From Hofstenia miamia (Eukaryota; Xenacoelomorpha; Acoela): a stretch of DNA of 64,000 nucleotides. Positions 12,512-23,078 of this stretch are shown piece after piece (the stretch's first letter is position 1; every line of letters begins with the position of its first letter). The stretch covers positions 1,284,590 through 1,348,589 of the forward strand of contig SCFE01000008.1 in the NCBI GenBank assembly GCA_004352715.1. Direction: 5' to 3'. The translations under genes and the position numbers were made by a program. Below the pieces are notes generated by a model. The model was not told where the DNA came from. It did not search any database and was given only the letters and a program-made list of their open reading frames with translations.

Positions 12512-12756
12512 GTTGACTGAGACGAATAGCGAATTATTAAATTTGTTACACCAACGCAGTGTACGCACTGACAACGTAGCTTAAATACTTATTGTGTAAT
12601 ATGGTCACATTTATTGATAGAGTACACAAGTTATCACAGTTAGTAAGTAATGATTGTGCTAAATCTAAATAAATTATCTTGCAATTTGCGTGGACGCATA
12701 GAGTCAAGAATAAATATATATATGATTTAGAAAGAGATAGCCAGCAACAATGGCGG

Positions 12757-13212
12757 CAGGGCAGGGGTGTGACCGGTCGGAGTTTTCCGCCAATCCGACC
12801 CGACCTGCATATTTTTCGTCTGACCCGACCCAACTTACAGCTCAAGATCGACCTGCAGGTTGTTTCTACTCTTGCAAAGTAAGTAAAAATAAAAAAAGAT
12901 ATTCTTTAAGAAATCACTGATTAATAATTGTTTAACATTAATGAATGAAATTAATGCACCTCTCTAACGGAAGAGCAATAATAAATGTGAATGTTTGCAC
13001 CGCGGGAAGGTAACTATTTTCATTGAACCGTGTTTTAGCAATGCAAACAATGCTAAAAAACATTACACAATAACAATAATATTGATGAATAAATATTGTT
13101 AAAACAGTAGTGTCCACTCAGCCAGGCTAAGGTTGCAGGTCCAGTAGCATTTGACCCAACCCAACCCGACCCAACACAAACTGCAGGTTGACGCGACCGG
13201 CTAGCAGCACTG
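12757..13212. mobile_element. Non-autonomous hAT-like element (about 456 bp)
   Basis: The left end reads CAGGGCAGGGGTGTGACC. The right end, read inward on the minus strand, is CAGTGCTGCTAGCCGGTCG; they share a CAG start, a GC..G pattern and an ACCGG/GCCGG core. The flanks AATGGCGG (12749-12756) and AATGGTTG (13213-13220) match at 6 of 8 positions, as expected for a decayed 8-bp hAT target duplication. The ends are rich in GACCCGACCC and CAACCCGACC subterminal motifs, common in hAT elements. There is no coding capacity. Confidence 0.5.
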
Positions 13213-13223
13213 AATGGTTGCGG

Positions 13224-13357
13224 NNNNNNNNNNNNNNNNNNNNNNNNNNNNNNNNNNNNNNNNNNNNNNNNNNNNNNNNNNNNNNNNNNNNNNNNNNNNN
13301 NNNNNNNNNNNNNNNNNNNNNNNNNNNNNNNNNNNNNNNNNNNNNNNNNNNNNNNNN
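13224..13357. other. Assembly gap (134 N) with repeated flanks
   Basis: The bases before the gap (CGACCGGCTAGCAGCACTG and following) recur immediately after it. The gap therefore probably joins two overlapping contig ends. Confidence 0.9.
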
Positions 13358-13412
13358 CGACCGGCTAGCAGCACTGAATGGTTGCGGAACGAATATTCGA
13401 TAGGGGCAAGGT

Positions 13413-13646
13413 CAGCGGCGTAAGCAGGGGGGGGAGGTGGTGGTGGACACGGTGGAATGTCCCCCGTCAGCTTTTCAAAAGGATTTTGACTGGATGGAAT
13501 AAAAAATTTTTCTGTAAAAAATGAAAAATTTAAAATCTAACGTGAAATGTAATTTTAGGTTCTCAATATCTTCCAAACTTTTCGCGGGGCTTTGTCCCAT
13601 GACGAACATAAGATACGCCCTTCAGAAAATCGATCTTACGCCTCTG
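13413..13646. mobile_element. Small MITE with CAGNGGCGTAAG ends
   Basis: The left end CAGCGGCGTAAG and the right end (minus strand CAGAGGCGTAAG) match at 11 of 12 positions, bounding 234 bp with a G-rich run near the left end. Similar 'GGCGTA' G-rich termini are widespread in animal non-autonomous DNA elements. I could not find a clear target duplication. Confidence 0.5.
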
Positions 13647-14103
13647 GATAATGTATATATATTACCTAACATACTAATTAATTAATAGTACATTTGCTCT
13701 TTAAGTTACAAAATTAAATGAGGTTTTTATATGAAATTTGAATATTAAGGAGTTGCCAATGCTCCAGAAACCCCTCAGATTTGAGAAAATAAATGTCTAA
13801 GACTTAAAAAGACTGTGCGATAAACCTGGTAGCGGAGGCTACGGGGTTAAACTCACCTGTTTTTGAAAAATAATTGTTTTGCATGCAACATTACAAAACT
13901 CGAGTTTTTTAATTTTGGCACGCTTTTGGTTTATTTTAATATTTATTAGAGCACTATTCCTACACATTAAATAAAGCTAAAAAATTTTCATTTAGTGATT
14001 GATAAGCTGCATTATATAATGCTTTTTCCATTTTTTAATTGTGTCTGCTATGAAAATATAAATATATTCTTAAGTGACAATGATTTTTCGAAAAAAAAAT
14101 TCG

Positions 14104-14298
14104 TTAGGTCATGGATATCCATAACACTACAAGGATGTGAACTTGACTTTTGTTATTAACCAAAGTAGGCTGAATGTAAGTGAGAAATTTAGGTATACAT
14201 GTTTACAGTTTGATTTTGTGTAAGTTCAGCCTGCTTTGGTCACTTACAAAAGCACAGTTCGCATCCTGGTAATGTTATAGAAATCCATGGTTAGGCTG
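14104..14298. repeat. Imperfect palindrome, MITE-like hairpin
   Basis: The left arm (14104-14180) and the right arm (14221-14298) are reverse complements at roughly 80% identity. Shared blocks include CATGGAT, ATAACA, AGGATG, GAACT, CTTTTGT and ACCAAAG. The loop is about 40 nt. It has no coding potential and looks like a foldback MITE. Confidence 0.65.
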
Positions 14299-14556
14299 AG
14301 CTAAGAACAGTTAAACTTTAAATTAAATATGTTTCTATAAAATTAGGTAAACTACAAAATGTACAATAATTCACATTTACATCTAAAACTTCTGAAGTAT
14401 TTCAAATTATTGTTTAGTGAAGATCATTTTTATTAGGCTCATAAGCATGCTTGTGTACATTACAAAAAATTATCTTCATTAATTGGTTGCTTGATACTAC
14501 GCCACAAAGTGTGTAGCTCAGGGGCATATCCATCTCTTTTTCTAAGAAAGCGAGCT

Positions 14557-14560
<4 letters not shown>

Positions 14561-14593
<33 letters not shown>

Positions 14594-14768
14594 ACGNNNN
14601 NNNNNNNNNNNNNNNNNNNNNNNNNNNNNNNNNNNNNNNNNNNNNNNNNNNNNNNNNNNNNNNNNNNNNNNNNNNNNNNNNNNNNNNNNNNNNNNNNNNN
14701 NNNNNNNNNNNNNNNNNNNNNNNNNNNNNNNNNNNNNNNNNNNNNNNNNNNATATATATATATATATA
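14561..14768. repeat. (TA)n microsatellite interrupted by a 155-N gap
   Basis: TA runs on both sides of the gap at 14597-14751 both end in TTGACG. This is another sign that the gap joins the same locus to itself. Confidence 0.85.
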
Positions 14769-14769
14769 T

Positions 14770-16937
14770 TGACGGTACGAACGAATTTTCTTTTGTAATT
14801 TTTATTGTACAGTTTTATGGATTTATTATTATTTTACGCCCCGCCCTCTGCATCCGTATTGTACAGATCTGAAAGAAAAGATGCAATTCGAATATTGTTA
14901 CTACGATATTATCAGAATTCTTTCAAATGTTTGCTTTAAAAATTATTGTAAGCTATTAAATGATATTGTCAGCATTAACAGACAATCCTTTTGAAAAAAC
15001 ATGAAATTTTTCAAAATTGTGTACAAAAATTGATTTCGCGTACTATCTTAATACATGGCATAAAAAATATTTTTAGCGAATGCTCTAAATTGGCCTGCAT
15101 ATTTATGCCTTAAAAAAATCCTTCTGTGTAACGAAGCAGTGTGCATTGTAGTGCTGCTCTTCTTCAAATAAAATGCATTTTACTGAGATATCTAGAGAAT
15201 TTTTTTTTTCTGCATAAATGATAGTAAAAAATTATTTTTCCAGACTTCCTTTAATGCAATCTAATTATATGTTCGGCCTGGCGATTTGCAGTAAAATTAA
15301 AAAAAATGAAGCTGCAAACCAGTGGCGGAGCAAAGTTGCTAGTGGCTCGGTTTGGTTTTGTCATTATATTTGTTTAAATAAAAATACGTCAATGCTGAAC
15401 CAAAAGATTCAAAATTTACAATGGAAATCATTGCAGTCATTGTTTGAACTTGAAGCCATCCATAACATGATTAAATGTATAATTTTTTAAAATTTTTCTA
15501 CATTAACATAAATATGATTCAAATGAATGTTTCTTAAAATCAGATATCAAGTAAAATATTTGAAACGGATGCCTTAGTTTATTTAACAACACTACGAAAT
15601 ATTAAAACATCAGACAGGACCAGTACGTGATCAGACCAACACTTCAATTTCAACCAAGACCAGGACTCATTTGCTATTATTTTCGAAACTCAGTATTTGG
15701 CATGGAAGTAGAAATAGATGAGCCACCAGAGATATAATCGGATCCAACATTTTAATATTCGAACTGATTCGGTCCTGAAACTTCAAGATCCGGATCCAAT
15801 CCAAACTTTTTAAAAATTTTTAGTTTTCAATCCGAAACTGATCCGAATTTGAATATGGATTCTAAAAAATAAACAAACATAAAATTAAGAAATATGTTTT
15901 TTAATGCGAATAGAAAGTTTTAGTGCTTCTACACTATCTTGAGATAAAAAATGGACATATACTTACGAAATAGTGCATGCAAATCAACTTAATTGTAAGC
16001 TTTGTAATAATCTAGTTCCTAAAATTGTCATCAACTATAATCATAATATATTTATAGAGTTTTTGTATGTCCAAATTAAAAAAAACCACTTTGTAATGTC
16101 ACTATGAAGTGAAGTTGTTTCAGACAAGATAAAATTACTTCAAAATTGCAGCTAAAGCGATGAAAACAAAAATAGCACAAATAATGGCAAATTAAAGAAC
16201 AATCCTAAAATTTATATTGCAAGACATTAAAAAAATTGTTGTAGAGTCTATTGAAATCCGTGATAGAAATATTAATTATTCAAACAAAATTTGAGATTTA
16301 AATATGCATGTAAATTTTGAATTTTACTGAAATTGGATCAAAATTTTCGAATTATCTAGCAGCAACATTAAATAAATTCACACCCTATTAATAGTATGCC
16401 GACGGTATGATTCCATAAACATTTTTGTATTAGTGATTATAATAATGACAAGCCTTCTGAGTACTAAGTTGATCTTGGCATTGCCAAATTGCTTAGAGTT
16501 TTTTTGGTTGAAGAGCATCTCAAATTATTTTAGTATTTTTACATTTTGCAGTACTTGCAAAAGCTAAGGTATTTAAATTGTTTTTCTGTGTTCTGTGCTT
16601 TTTCTTTGACATACATATTAGAGTTTATTATTTGCAGATATTTTCAAATAAATTAAATTTATAAAATAGAATTCTTAACATTAGAAATTAAAAATTTGAC
16701 TATTTAGAATTACTTCTAGATCTCAATTTAGCAGTATATCCGAAAGCTTTATTAATATAAATATTAATATCAATATAATTACTACTATAATTTTATTATT
16801 AATATTACTATTATTATTTTTAATATTAATATTATTAATATTAAAAATAATAATAATAATAATATAATGAAATAAAACAATGTAGAAATTTATATAATAT
16901 ATTAAATATAAAAAGTTAATATGATATAACGATTAGC

Positions 16938-16976
<39 letters not shown>

Positions 16977-18671
16977 TATAATTGTATACCAGCTATTTAT
17001 ACTGACCAAGCTTAGCATATACTTCATACTTATCTCTATATTTTACAACTTAATCCAATCTTAAATTGCTAGAAAATTGATGGAAACTGCAAAATAAGAT
17101 TCATAAAAAAAGAAAACATATGGTAGTATATTTCTCGAAGGTTATATTTATCAAAAAAATTCCTTTTTCTTAAAGCTAATTGAATTACAACATTTGTTAT
17201 TTACCACGAATTTATAATGACTTTTTTCTTGTTTTTTACTAAGGACATCTATTAAATTCGAAAAAATCTAAATTTCATGTCACATCACTCTCAATTAATC
17301 ATCATTACAAACCACTTAATCATTCTTATATATAGTAAATCACAAATATCTTATAAATTGTAACTCTATCACAAAAAGAACCTTATTTGTTGTAAATTAG
17401 TGTATATATTATGGTATATTACTTAATGTTTAAATGCAACTATTATTATAATTGTTGAATTCATATTGTGAAAGATTAAATTTTGATTTTCTTAAATTTA
17501 CAATTAACTTTTCTGAAATAATTTCTTAGCGCGGGGACCATGGCATTTGCCTCCTTAAAGCAGGTACTGTCTGAGACTAGAATATTACCGTGAAGACTAA
17601 ATAGGTTTTGGGTTATTATAGACTAGCATCTAAAATGATTTCAGCTTTCTTGAAATTATTGTTGCACCTGGATACGACGAGAACAAATATGGCAGTCTAA
17701 AAGTTTATACTTTTATTTTAAACCATAGATATAATGCCTTTTTTGTTATTATTGCCCAAAAAAATCTATAGATGTCAAATGATTAGCTTTGTAAACCTCC
17801 CTAAGCTTGTAGCTACACAATTTTAAGACCTGTATATCATTTAATAATGAGCAAACTTTTCAACCTTTAGTGTCTAGGTGTCTGCACAACGACGGCAATA
17901 AAAATTTCATTGCTCCAATGCACAAGCGAGAAACTAGTTCAAATTTATAACTCGAATGTCGGTGCATAAAGCATAATTATATATAATGGGATCAGGATGA
18001 GAAAAGAGAAAATATGTAGTTCTACAGGTCATAAGCCTCTATTGCTTACATATCTTATACCTAACAAAGAAAAGCAATTTTGAAACAGTTTGATTCATCT
18101 TGTTCTAAAATGACAATATATGTTAATACTAGCGTAATTCTTTTTAAGTCAATAGTAAGCAAATAATAATGGATCGAATTTGGAAAATTGTGAATCGAAA
18201 GTCAATTTGATTCGATTATTAACATCTACATCAATTAAATTTCCATTAGATGATATCGTCCAGCCTTAATATATACCCTATAATAGCATGTGTTTGTTAT
18301 AACATTTCTCTATTAATACACTATTGTGATTACAACAGCCATGCAAATATAGGTTATTGGGCTTAAGCCCCGCTTACACTGGTTCAACATAAGGAACTCA
18401 TCAAGAGAATTCAATAGCGCATTGACGCGTTTACATTTAATTATAAATATTTTGAGTGAGTCATCGGCGCCAATATGGTTTAAAAATATTATTTTTTTAT
18501 CTTTACTTGCGCTAAACAAACTAAAGAAATACATATAGATGTGTATAAAAGATGACAATTCGCCATAAATTTAAAATGTGGAAATTAACTCAAATAATTT
18601 TTTTAAATGAAAATTAATGCATAATTTCAAGGAAAAATTATTCAACAAGAATAAGTTAAAATTGAATAACA
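14770..18671. other. AT-rich gene-free stretch with degenerate repeats
   Basis: A patch at about 15600-15860 has repeated GATCCGGATCC, ATCCGAA and GACCAG motifs like the subterminal repeats of hAT elements. Low-complexity DNA lies at 16740-16990. No open frame here looks coding. The last part is the 3' flank of the giant GTPase gene; no AATAAA was seen close to its stop. Confidence 0.45.
16740..16990. repeat. Low-complexity ATT/AAT tract plus (TA)n
   Basis: Runs of TTATTAATATTA and AATAATAATAAT face each other and could extrude as a cruciform. They are followed by a TA microsatellite at 16942-16980. Confidence 0.9.
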
Positions 18672-21600
18672 TCAATCGCTTTCAGAAGACTGAACAAGAC
18701 AATCATGGTCACAAGGGAAGAGATGTCCATAATTAGTTAATGTTCCTTTCAATAATCCAGAATCCGCCAAAGTTTTGTATGGTTCATGCCAAAGATCTCC
18801 TATGCAAAAAATTTCTGATTCATGTTCAGATGAACAAAAACACGGACATTTGCCAAAATCAGAAATGTCTGACTCTGTACACGGATCTTTCCAACCAATA
18901 GTATCCCAGTATTTAGTATGTTGAATTTCATCTTTCTCAACATTAAAATCTGGTCCATATTGACAAGTTTCATGCCTTCGTAAATCATCTTGAGCATCAT
19001 AAACACACTCTTCATTTTGTTTATCACATTGAATTACATGAATATGACCTCTACCTAAAGAGTTGCAAAATATGTGGCACATCTCTGCAATTGCAGGCTC
19101 ACCAACTTTATATTTATGAGAGCCAACGTTAAAATCTTCAACATTGGCGATAAAAGAGCAATGCACCATATTACCATGGCTTGTATCATGCAAATGGTCC
19201 CCAAACCTATAATGTCCATAACGCTTATCGCAAATGTTTTCACAAGTTGGACAAACTTCCATGCAGGTGTGAACTTTGTTAGCATCATTTGAACAAATGT
19301 GATCACCATCATGTTTTGTTTCAAAAGGTTTTATGCTTTTTAAGCAATTCAGCTTTTCTCCATTTTGAACAAATTGTCGTTTATATGTTAATTTGTCTCT
19401 AGTCCCAATAGATTCAACGTCCATAACGATTTTTTCTACAGTTACCCTGCAATAGCCATCAATTGAACATAGCTGATCACATTTATGCTGATTTCCACAA
19501 AAATGCAGTTCAGAAACAATTTCTTCATCACAAATGTTATTTTCAATTTTGAACTTATTAGAAAGTTCACTACCATGAAAATGGTCCATTGCAGTGCATT
19601 TGTTAGTGCAATTTTCAATGCAACACTCTTCTATGCATTGCTCTTTTATACATTTATGTATTTCATGAGCAATATCACAATTTATATTGCATGTGCTGAT
19701 GCAATCAGGTAAGCTACATTTGTGGTTGCAAATATGGGAGTTTAAGGAGCAAACGTGGCCTTTAAAATGATTGGATTCCAGTTGGCACTCATTCTGACAA
19801 TTGTTAATTTCAATATAGCGACAAGGTTTTCCACACACATGGTTGACTTTACTGCAATGGTGCTTCCCCTCATGACCCATTGGGTATTTGCAATAATTCT
19901 TTTTAAATTTATCACAGAAAAAGCATATAGCAGTGCATTCATGCTCACTTGAACAACAGTGATCTTCAAGGTGATTGACTATTTTAGTACATTTTAAAAA
20001 ACACTTATTACAAGCTTCATTGCAAAATAGATAAGTATTTTGAAGATCATCTTTTAATTTGCAGAAATAATCTTCTAATCCATTATAAATGTCCTCAAAT
20101 TCAATGCTATTCTCCAATTTAAATTTGTTGGTATTTAACTCTATCCATCTTAGAACTCTTTCAAAACGCAATTTCAGAGCATTATCCAAAAATGCTTGCA
20201 AGCCAAGCCTCCACTTCTGATTGTTATTACTACTTTGTGGATAAATTTTCGAAAATTTATGCACAATTTCAGACAAAAAGTCATCCACAAAAATAAAATC
20301 AAAATCATTAAGGCATATTGTCATTGATATTTCAGACAATAAAAGAGCTTTTGATTTAACAATTTCTATAGAAAAATCATCTAAATTTTTTAAGTCAAGC
20401 TCTTCCTTTTTAGGTATGTCAGAGCTAGTCTGCCCATATATTATTGCATGTTTCATACAGTCTCTTAAATATTTAATTCTACCATCTATTAGCTGTCTTC
20501 CTATCGAAGTAAAGTCATTCATAGCAAATTTAGCTAAAAGAAGCTTAAAAAAATCTAAGAAACTCGCCCCATCATAGAATGTACCTTTAACATAGTTTTC
20601 CATTATATTACACAGATTCTCAATGTCATAATAGTATTCTTGTAATTGAAACTTCGAAAATGGCAATATATCAAATCCTAACTGATATAATTTTGATATA
20701 AAGTTCCTTTCACTTTCCTTAGTTATGATTGTTGTGATTTTCTCTTCAAATTCATGTTGAACATCATTAATATCTTGTTCAGGAACATCTTTTATAATAA
20801 TAGAGAATCTACCTTTAAATAAGTGTTCATTGTTTTTCATTTGACTGCTTCCTAAATTAAATTTTGAAAAAAATTGATCAACATCCTTGTCAAGTCTATA
20901 TTCAGTCTTAAATAATGTCATATTTGAAATTGCACTATTGAAAAGTGAAAGCAATATATCGTCTTGATTAGTTCGTTCAAAGCTTCCTAAATTAAATTTT
21001 GAAAAAAATTGATCAACATCCTTGTCAAGTCTATATTCAGTCTTAAATAATGTCATATTTGAAATTGCACTATTGAAAAGTGAAAGCAATATATCGTCTT
21101 GATTAGTTCGTTCAAAACTTCCTAGACCTTCAAAATCTAAGACAACATATAAACATGCTTCTGTAATTTTAAGTGTAAGCCAACAACCATCAGTGCATCG
21201 TGAACGTGATATATCATAAGATGAACCTGTTAAATGATTCAGAGTGTAGCTCTTTCCTGTGGATTGACTTCCCATTGAAGATAATACTTTGACTTCTCTA
21301 TGCCAGGAGTTGAGGACTGCTTCAAATAAACCCAATGAAATTTTACTTTTTATGTCAAACACATCATTTGATTTGTTAATATTGAGCTGTTCACCATCAT
21401 TCAATATATAAAATTCATTAAATTTACATCGTGCTATTTGCTGAGGAACTAAGCATATCAATTTTTGAATTATTTCTCCAAGAGATGTTTCCTCAATTTC
21501 CTTTAAACTAAAAGCATTAAAATTTTTAACGCTTACTTTATTTAATAGGCCTATAAATTGCAATGGTTTGTTTGTTTGATATAGAGAGTACTTTATTGTA

Positions 21601-23078
21601 GACATGTAGCTTTGTAAACAACTTACGTAATCTTTTGTAACTACACTAGTATTATTCACAAGATAGCTGTACTTTAGTTGCTTTTGATTAAAATTAAGAA
21701 GATCATCACACGGAAACTTCACAAACATCCAATACAAATAGTAAAGCCAGTGAAATTTTTCAGCAAGAGCTTCAGACTTTTCTTCTGTCTCTTTCTTTGT
21801 TTGAAGTGCAATTTTAGCTGTTGTAATTTTCAACTTTTGAAATTTGATTCTGTTTAAAGAACGTTCAAGGTTAACAACTGCAATGAAACCACTAATATTT
21901 GAAATTAAGGAGCTTTGTTCAATTTTAAGTGTAGGCAGAATAGTATATGTTTCTAACATAATTGGATGACACATCTGGTAATCAGAAAAAAGAAATAGAC
22001 AGCAGCCTTCGGGATCAATCTTCATTGAATCGAAAACATGTTTAGGAGGCTTAAATTTTTTGTCAATTGAAATATTTCCAGTAGTATAAACTATTCTGAA
22101 TATCCTGTTATCATTTGAAAGGATCCAAAGAAATTTCTTTTGATATTGCAATTCAATACAATCAATGTTCCCAATAGCATATGACAGTTGAACATCTATT
22201 TGATTTATCTTGTGGTAATTCTTAAAATCTGTACTAAATTTGTACAGACTAATGCAATTGAAATTTTTGAAATTTGAATAAATAGCCAATAATCTCAAAT
22301 TATTATCAAAACTAGAGAGTGTGATTGGTTTCCCAAATGGTATCTGAATTATCAACTTCTGATTTTTAGCATTCACAATAGTTACATTTGATTGCTCTTT
22401 GAAATTAATTAATAACATAAAGTAATTTGCCTCACATGGGTAGATGGTTGAAATGGTCTTTGTTGCCTCAAGTTCATAGCATCCCATTGATAAGATGTCA
22501 TGATTATTTTTTGATATTATTGAAGAACAATCAAATATAGAATCCTTGACATGACATAATTTATGAAAGTTTATCATGACTTTTTCATAATCATCCATTC
22601 TTACCTTTGTCCGCACTATAAACTCATCATTGTTTAAAATAGAATGCTTGATTATATCAACTGAAACATTGCTTTTGTTTGGAAGCTTGGAAACAATTTC
22701 TTTAAAGTCTTCATTAACATTTTTCTTCCATTGTTCATCTCTTTGCTTTTTAATGTGCTTTTTCTGAAGATTTTTAATAAATAATTGAAATTCTGGATTT
22801 CCTAGCAAGCATTGTTGTCCAAATTTCTTCAAAAATGAAATCAAATTCTCAATAGCAGCATCAAAAATAGGTTTATTTTCTTTATTTTTTGAAAATTTAA
22901 TAATAGCATCAAAAATAAGAATGGGAGAATATTGTATAAATACATTTTTTCTTGTTAGATACTTCAATTTTAGTTCTTCTAATGTATACTTTTCTACCAG
23001 ATTTTTGTTCTCGTTGGTGAGCAAATTAAGCTCTTTCAAAACCTCAATTCCAATATGGTTCTTTAGTGAATGATCATA
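18672..23078 (-). CDS. VLIG/GVIN-like giant GTPase, central and C-terminal part
   Basis: A 1,468-codon open frame. The P-loop GSQSTGKS lies at 21249-21272, followed by CTDGCW (switch I Thr), VVLDFEGLG (G3, DxEG) and a later IIIKDV (G4-like, near 20784-20801). This is the large-GTPase pattern of the dynamin superfamily; the single huge exon fits interferon-induced very large GTPases (VLIG/GVIN). From about 20045 to 18700 the product is Cys/His-rich, with repeated C-x3-C and C-x3-H-x-C groups, probably zinc-binding. The tail also carries an HGNMVH block and a GWKDPC block. Members of this family hydrolyse GTP and are tied to innate immunity in vertebrates; that role is only inferred here. The frame is continuous with the ORF at 23079-24389 across one TGA. 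Its own first ATG comes about 160 codons in, so it is unlikely to be a separate gene. Confidence 0.8.
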   Translation of the reverse strand, partial: YDHSLKNHIGIEVLKELNLLTNENKNLVEKYTLEELKLKYLTRKNVFIQYSPILIFDAIIKFSKNKENKPIFDAAIENLISFLKKFGQQCLLGNPEFQLFIKNLQKKHIKKQRDEQWKKNVNEDFKEIVSKLPNKSNVSVDIIKHSILNNDEFIVRTKVRMDDYEKVMINFHKLCHVKDSIFDCSSIISKNNHDILSMGCYELEATKTISTIYPCEANYFMLLINFKEQSNVTIVNAKNQKLIIQIPFGKPITLSSFDNNLRLLAIYSNFKNFNCISLYKFSTDFKNYHKINQIDVQLSYAIGNIDCIELQYQKKFLWILSNDNRIFRIVYTTGNISIDKKFKPPKHVFDSMKIDPEGCCLFLFSDYQMCHPIMLETYTILPTLKIEQSSLISNISGFIAVVNLERSLNRIKFQKLKITTAKIALQTKKETEEKSEALAEKFHWLYYLYWMFVKFPCDDLLNFNQKQLKYSYLVNNTSVVTKDYVSCLQSYMSTIKYSLYQTNKPLQFIGLLNKVSVKNFNAFSLKEIEETSLGEIIQKLICLVPQQIARCKFNEFYILNDGEQLNINKSNDVFDIKSKISLGLFEAVLNSWHREVKVLSSMGSQSTGKSYTLNHLTGSSYDISRSRCTDGCWLTLKITEACLYVVLDFEGLGSFERTNQDDILLSLFNSAISNMTLFKTEYRLDKDVDQFFSKFNLGSFERTNQDDILLSLFNSAISNMTLFKTEYRLDKDVDQFFSKFNLGSSQMKNNEHLFKGRFSIIIKDVPEQDINDVQHEFEEKITTIITKESERNFISKLYQLGFDILPFSKFQLQEYYYDIENLCNIMENYVKGTFYDGASFLDFFKLLLAKFAMNDFTSIGRQLIDGRIKYLRDCMKHAIIYGQTSSDIPKKEELDLKNLDDFSIEIVKSKALLLSEISMTICLNDFDFIFVDDFLSEIVHKFSKIYPQSSNNNQKWRLGLQAFLDNALKLRFERVLRWIELNTNKFKLENSIEFEDIYNGLEDYFCKLKDDLQNTYLFCNEACNKCFLKCTKIVNHLEDHCCSSEHECTAICFFCDKFKKNYCKYPMGHEGKHHCSKVNHVCGKPCRYIEINNCQNECQLESNHFKGHVCSLNSHICNHKCSLPDCISTCNINCDIAHEIHKCIKEQCIEECCIENCTNKCTAMDHFHGSELSNKFKIENNICDEEIVSELHFCGNQHKCDQLCSIDGYCRVTVEKIVMDVESIGTRDKLTYKRQFVQNGEKLNCLKSIKPFETKHDGDHICSNDANKVHTCMEVCPTCENICDKRYGHYRFGDHLHDTSHGNMVHCSFIANVEDFNVGSHKYKVGEPAIAEMCHIFCNSLGRGHIHVIQCDKQNEECVYDAQDDLRRHETCQYGPDFNVEKDEIQHTKYWDTIGWKDPCTESDISDFGKCPCFCSSEHESEIFCIGDLWHEPYKTLADSGLLKGTLTNYGHLFPCDHDCLVQSSESD
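20848..21117 (-). repeat. Two perfect 135-bp in-frame tandem copies inside the GTPase
   Basis: Units 20848-20982 and 20983-21117 each encode the same 45 residues, beginning SFERTNQDD and ending QFFSKFNLG. They lie directly after the DFEGLG (G3) motif, in the switch II region. I see no difference between the units, so the duplication is very recent or an assembly error. It preserves the frame but inserts a second switch II segment into the GTPase fold. Confidence 0.95.

Noticed and set aside
19074-19969. Several opposite-strand and off-frame ORFs inside the GTPase tail
   Set aside because: They are shadows of the Cys-rich coding frame.
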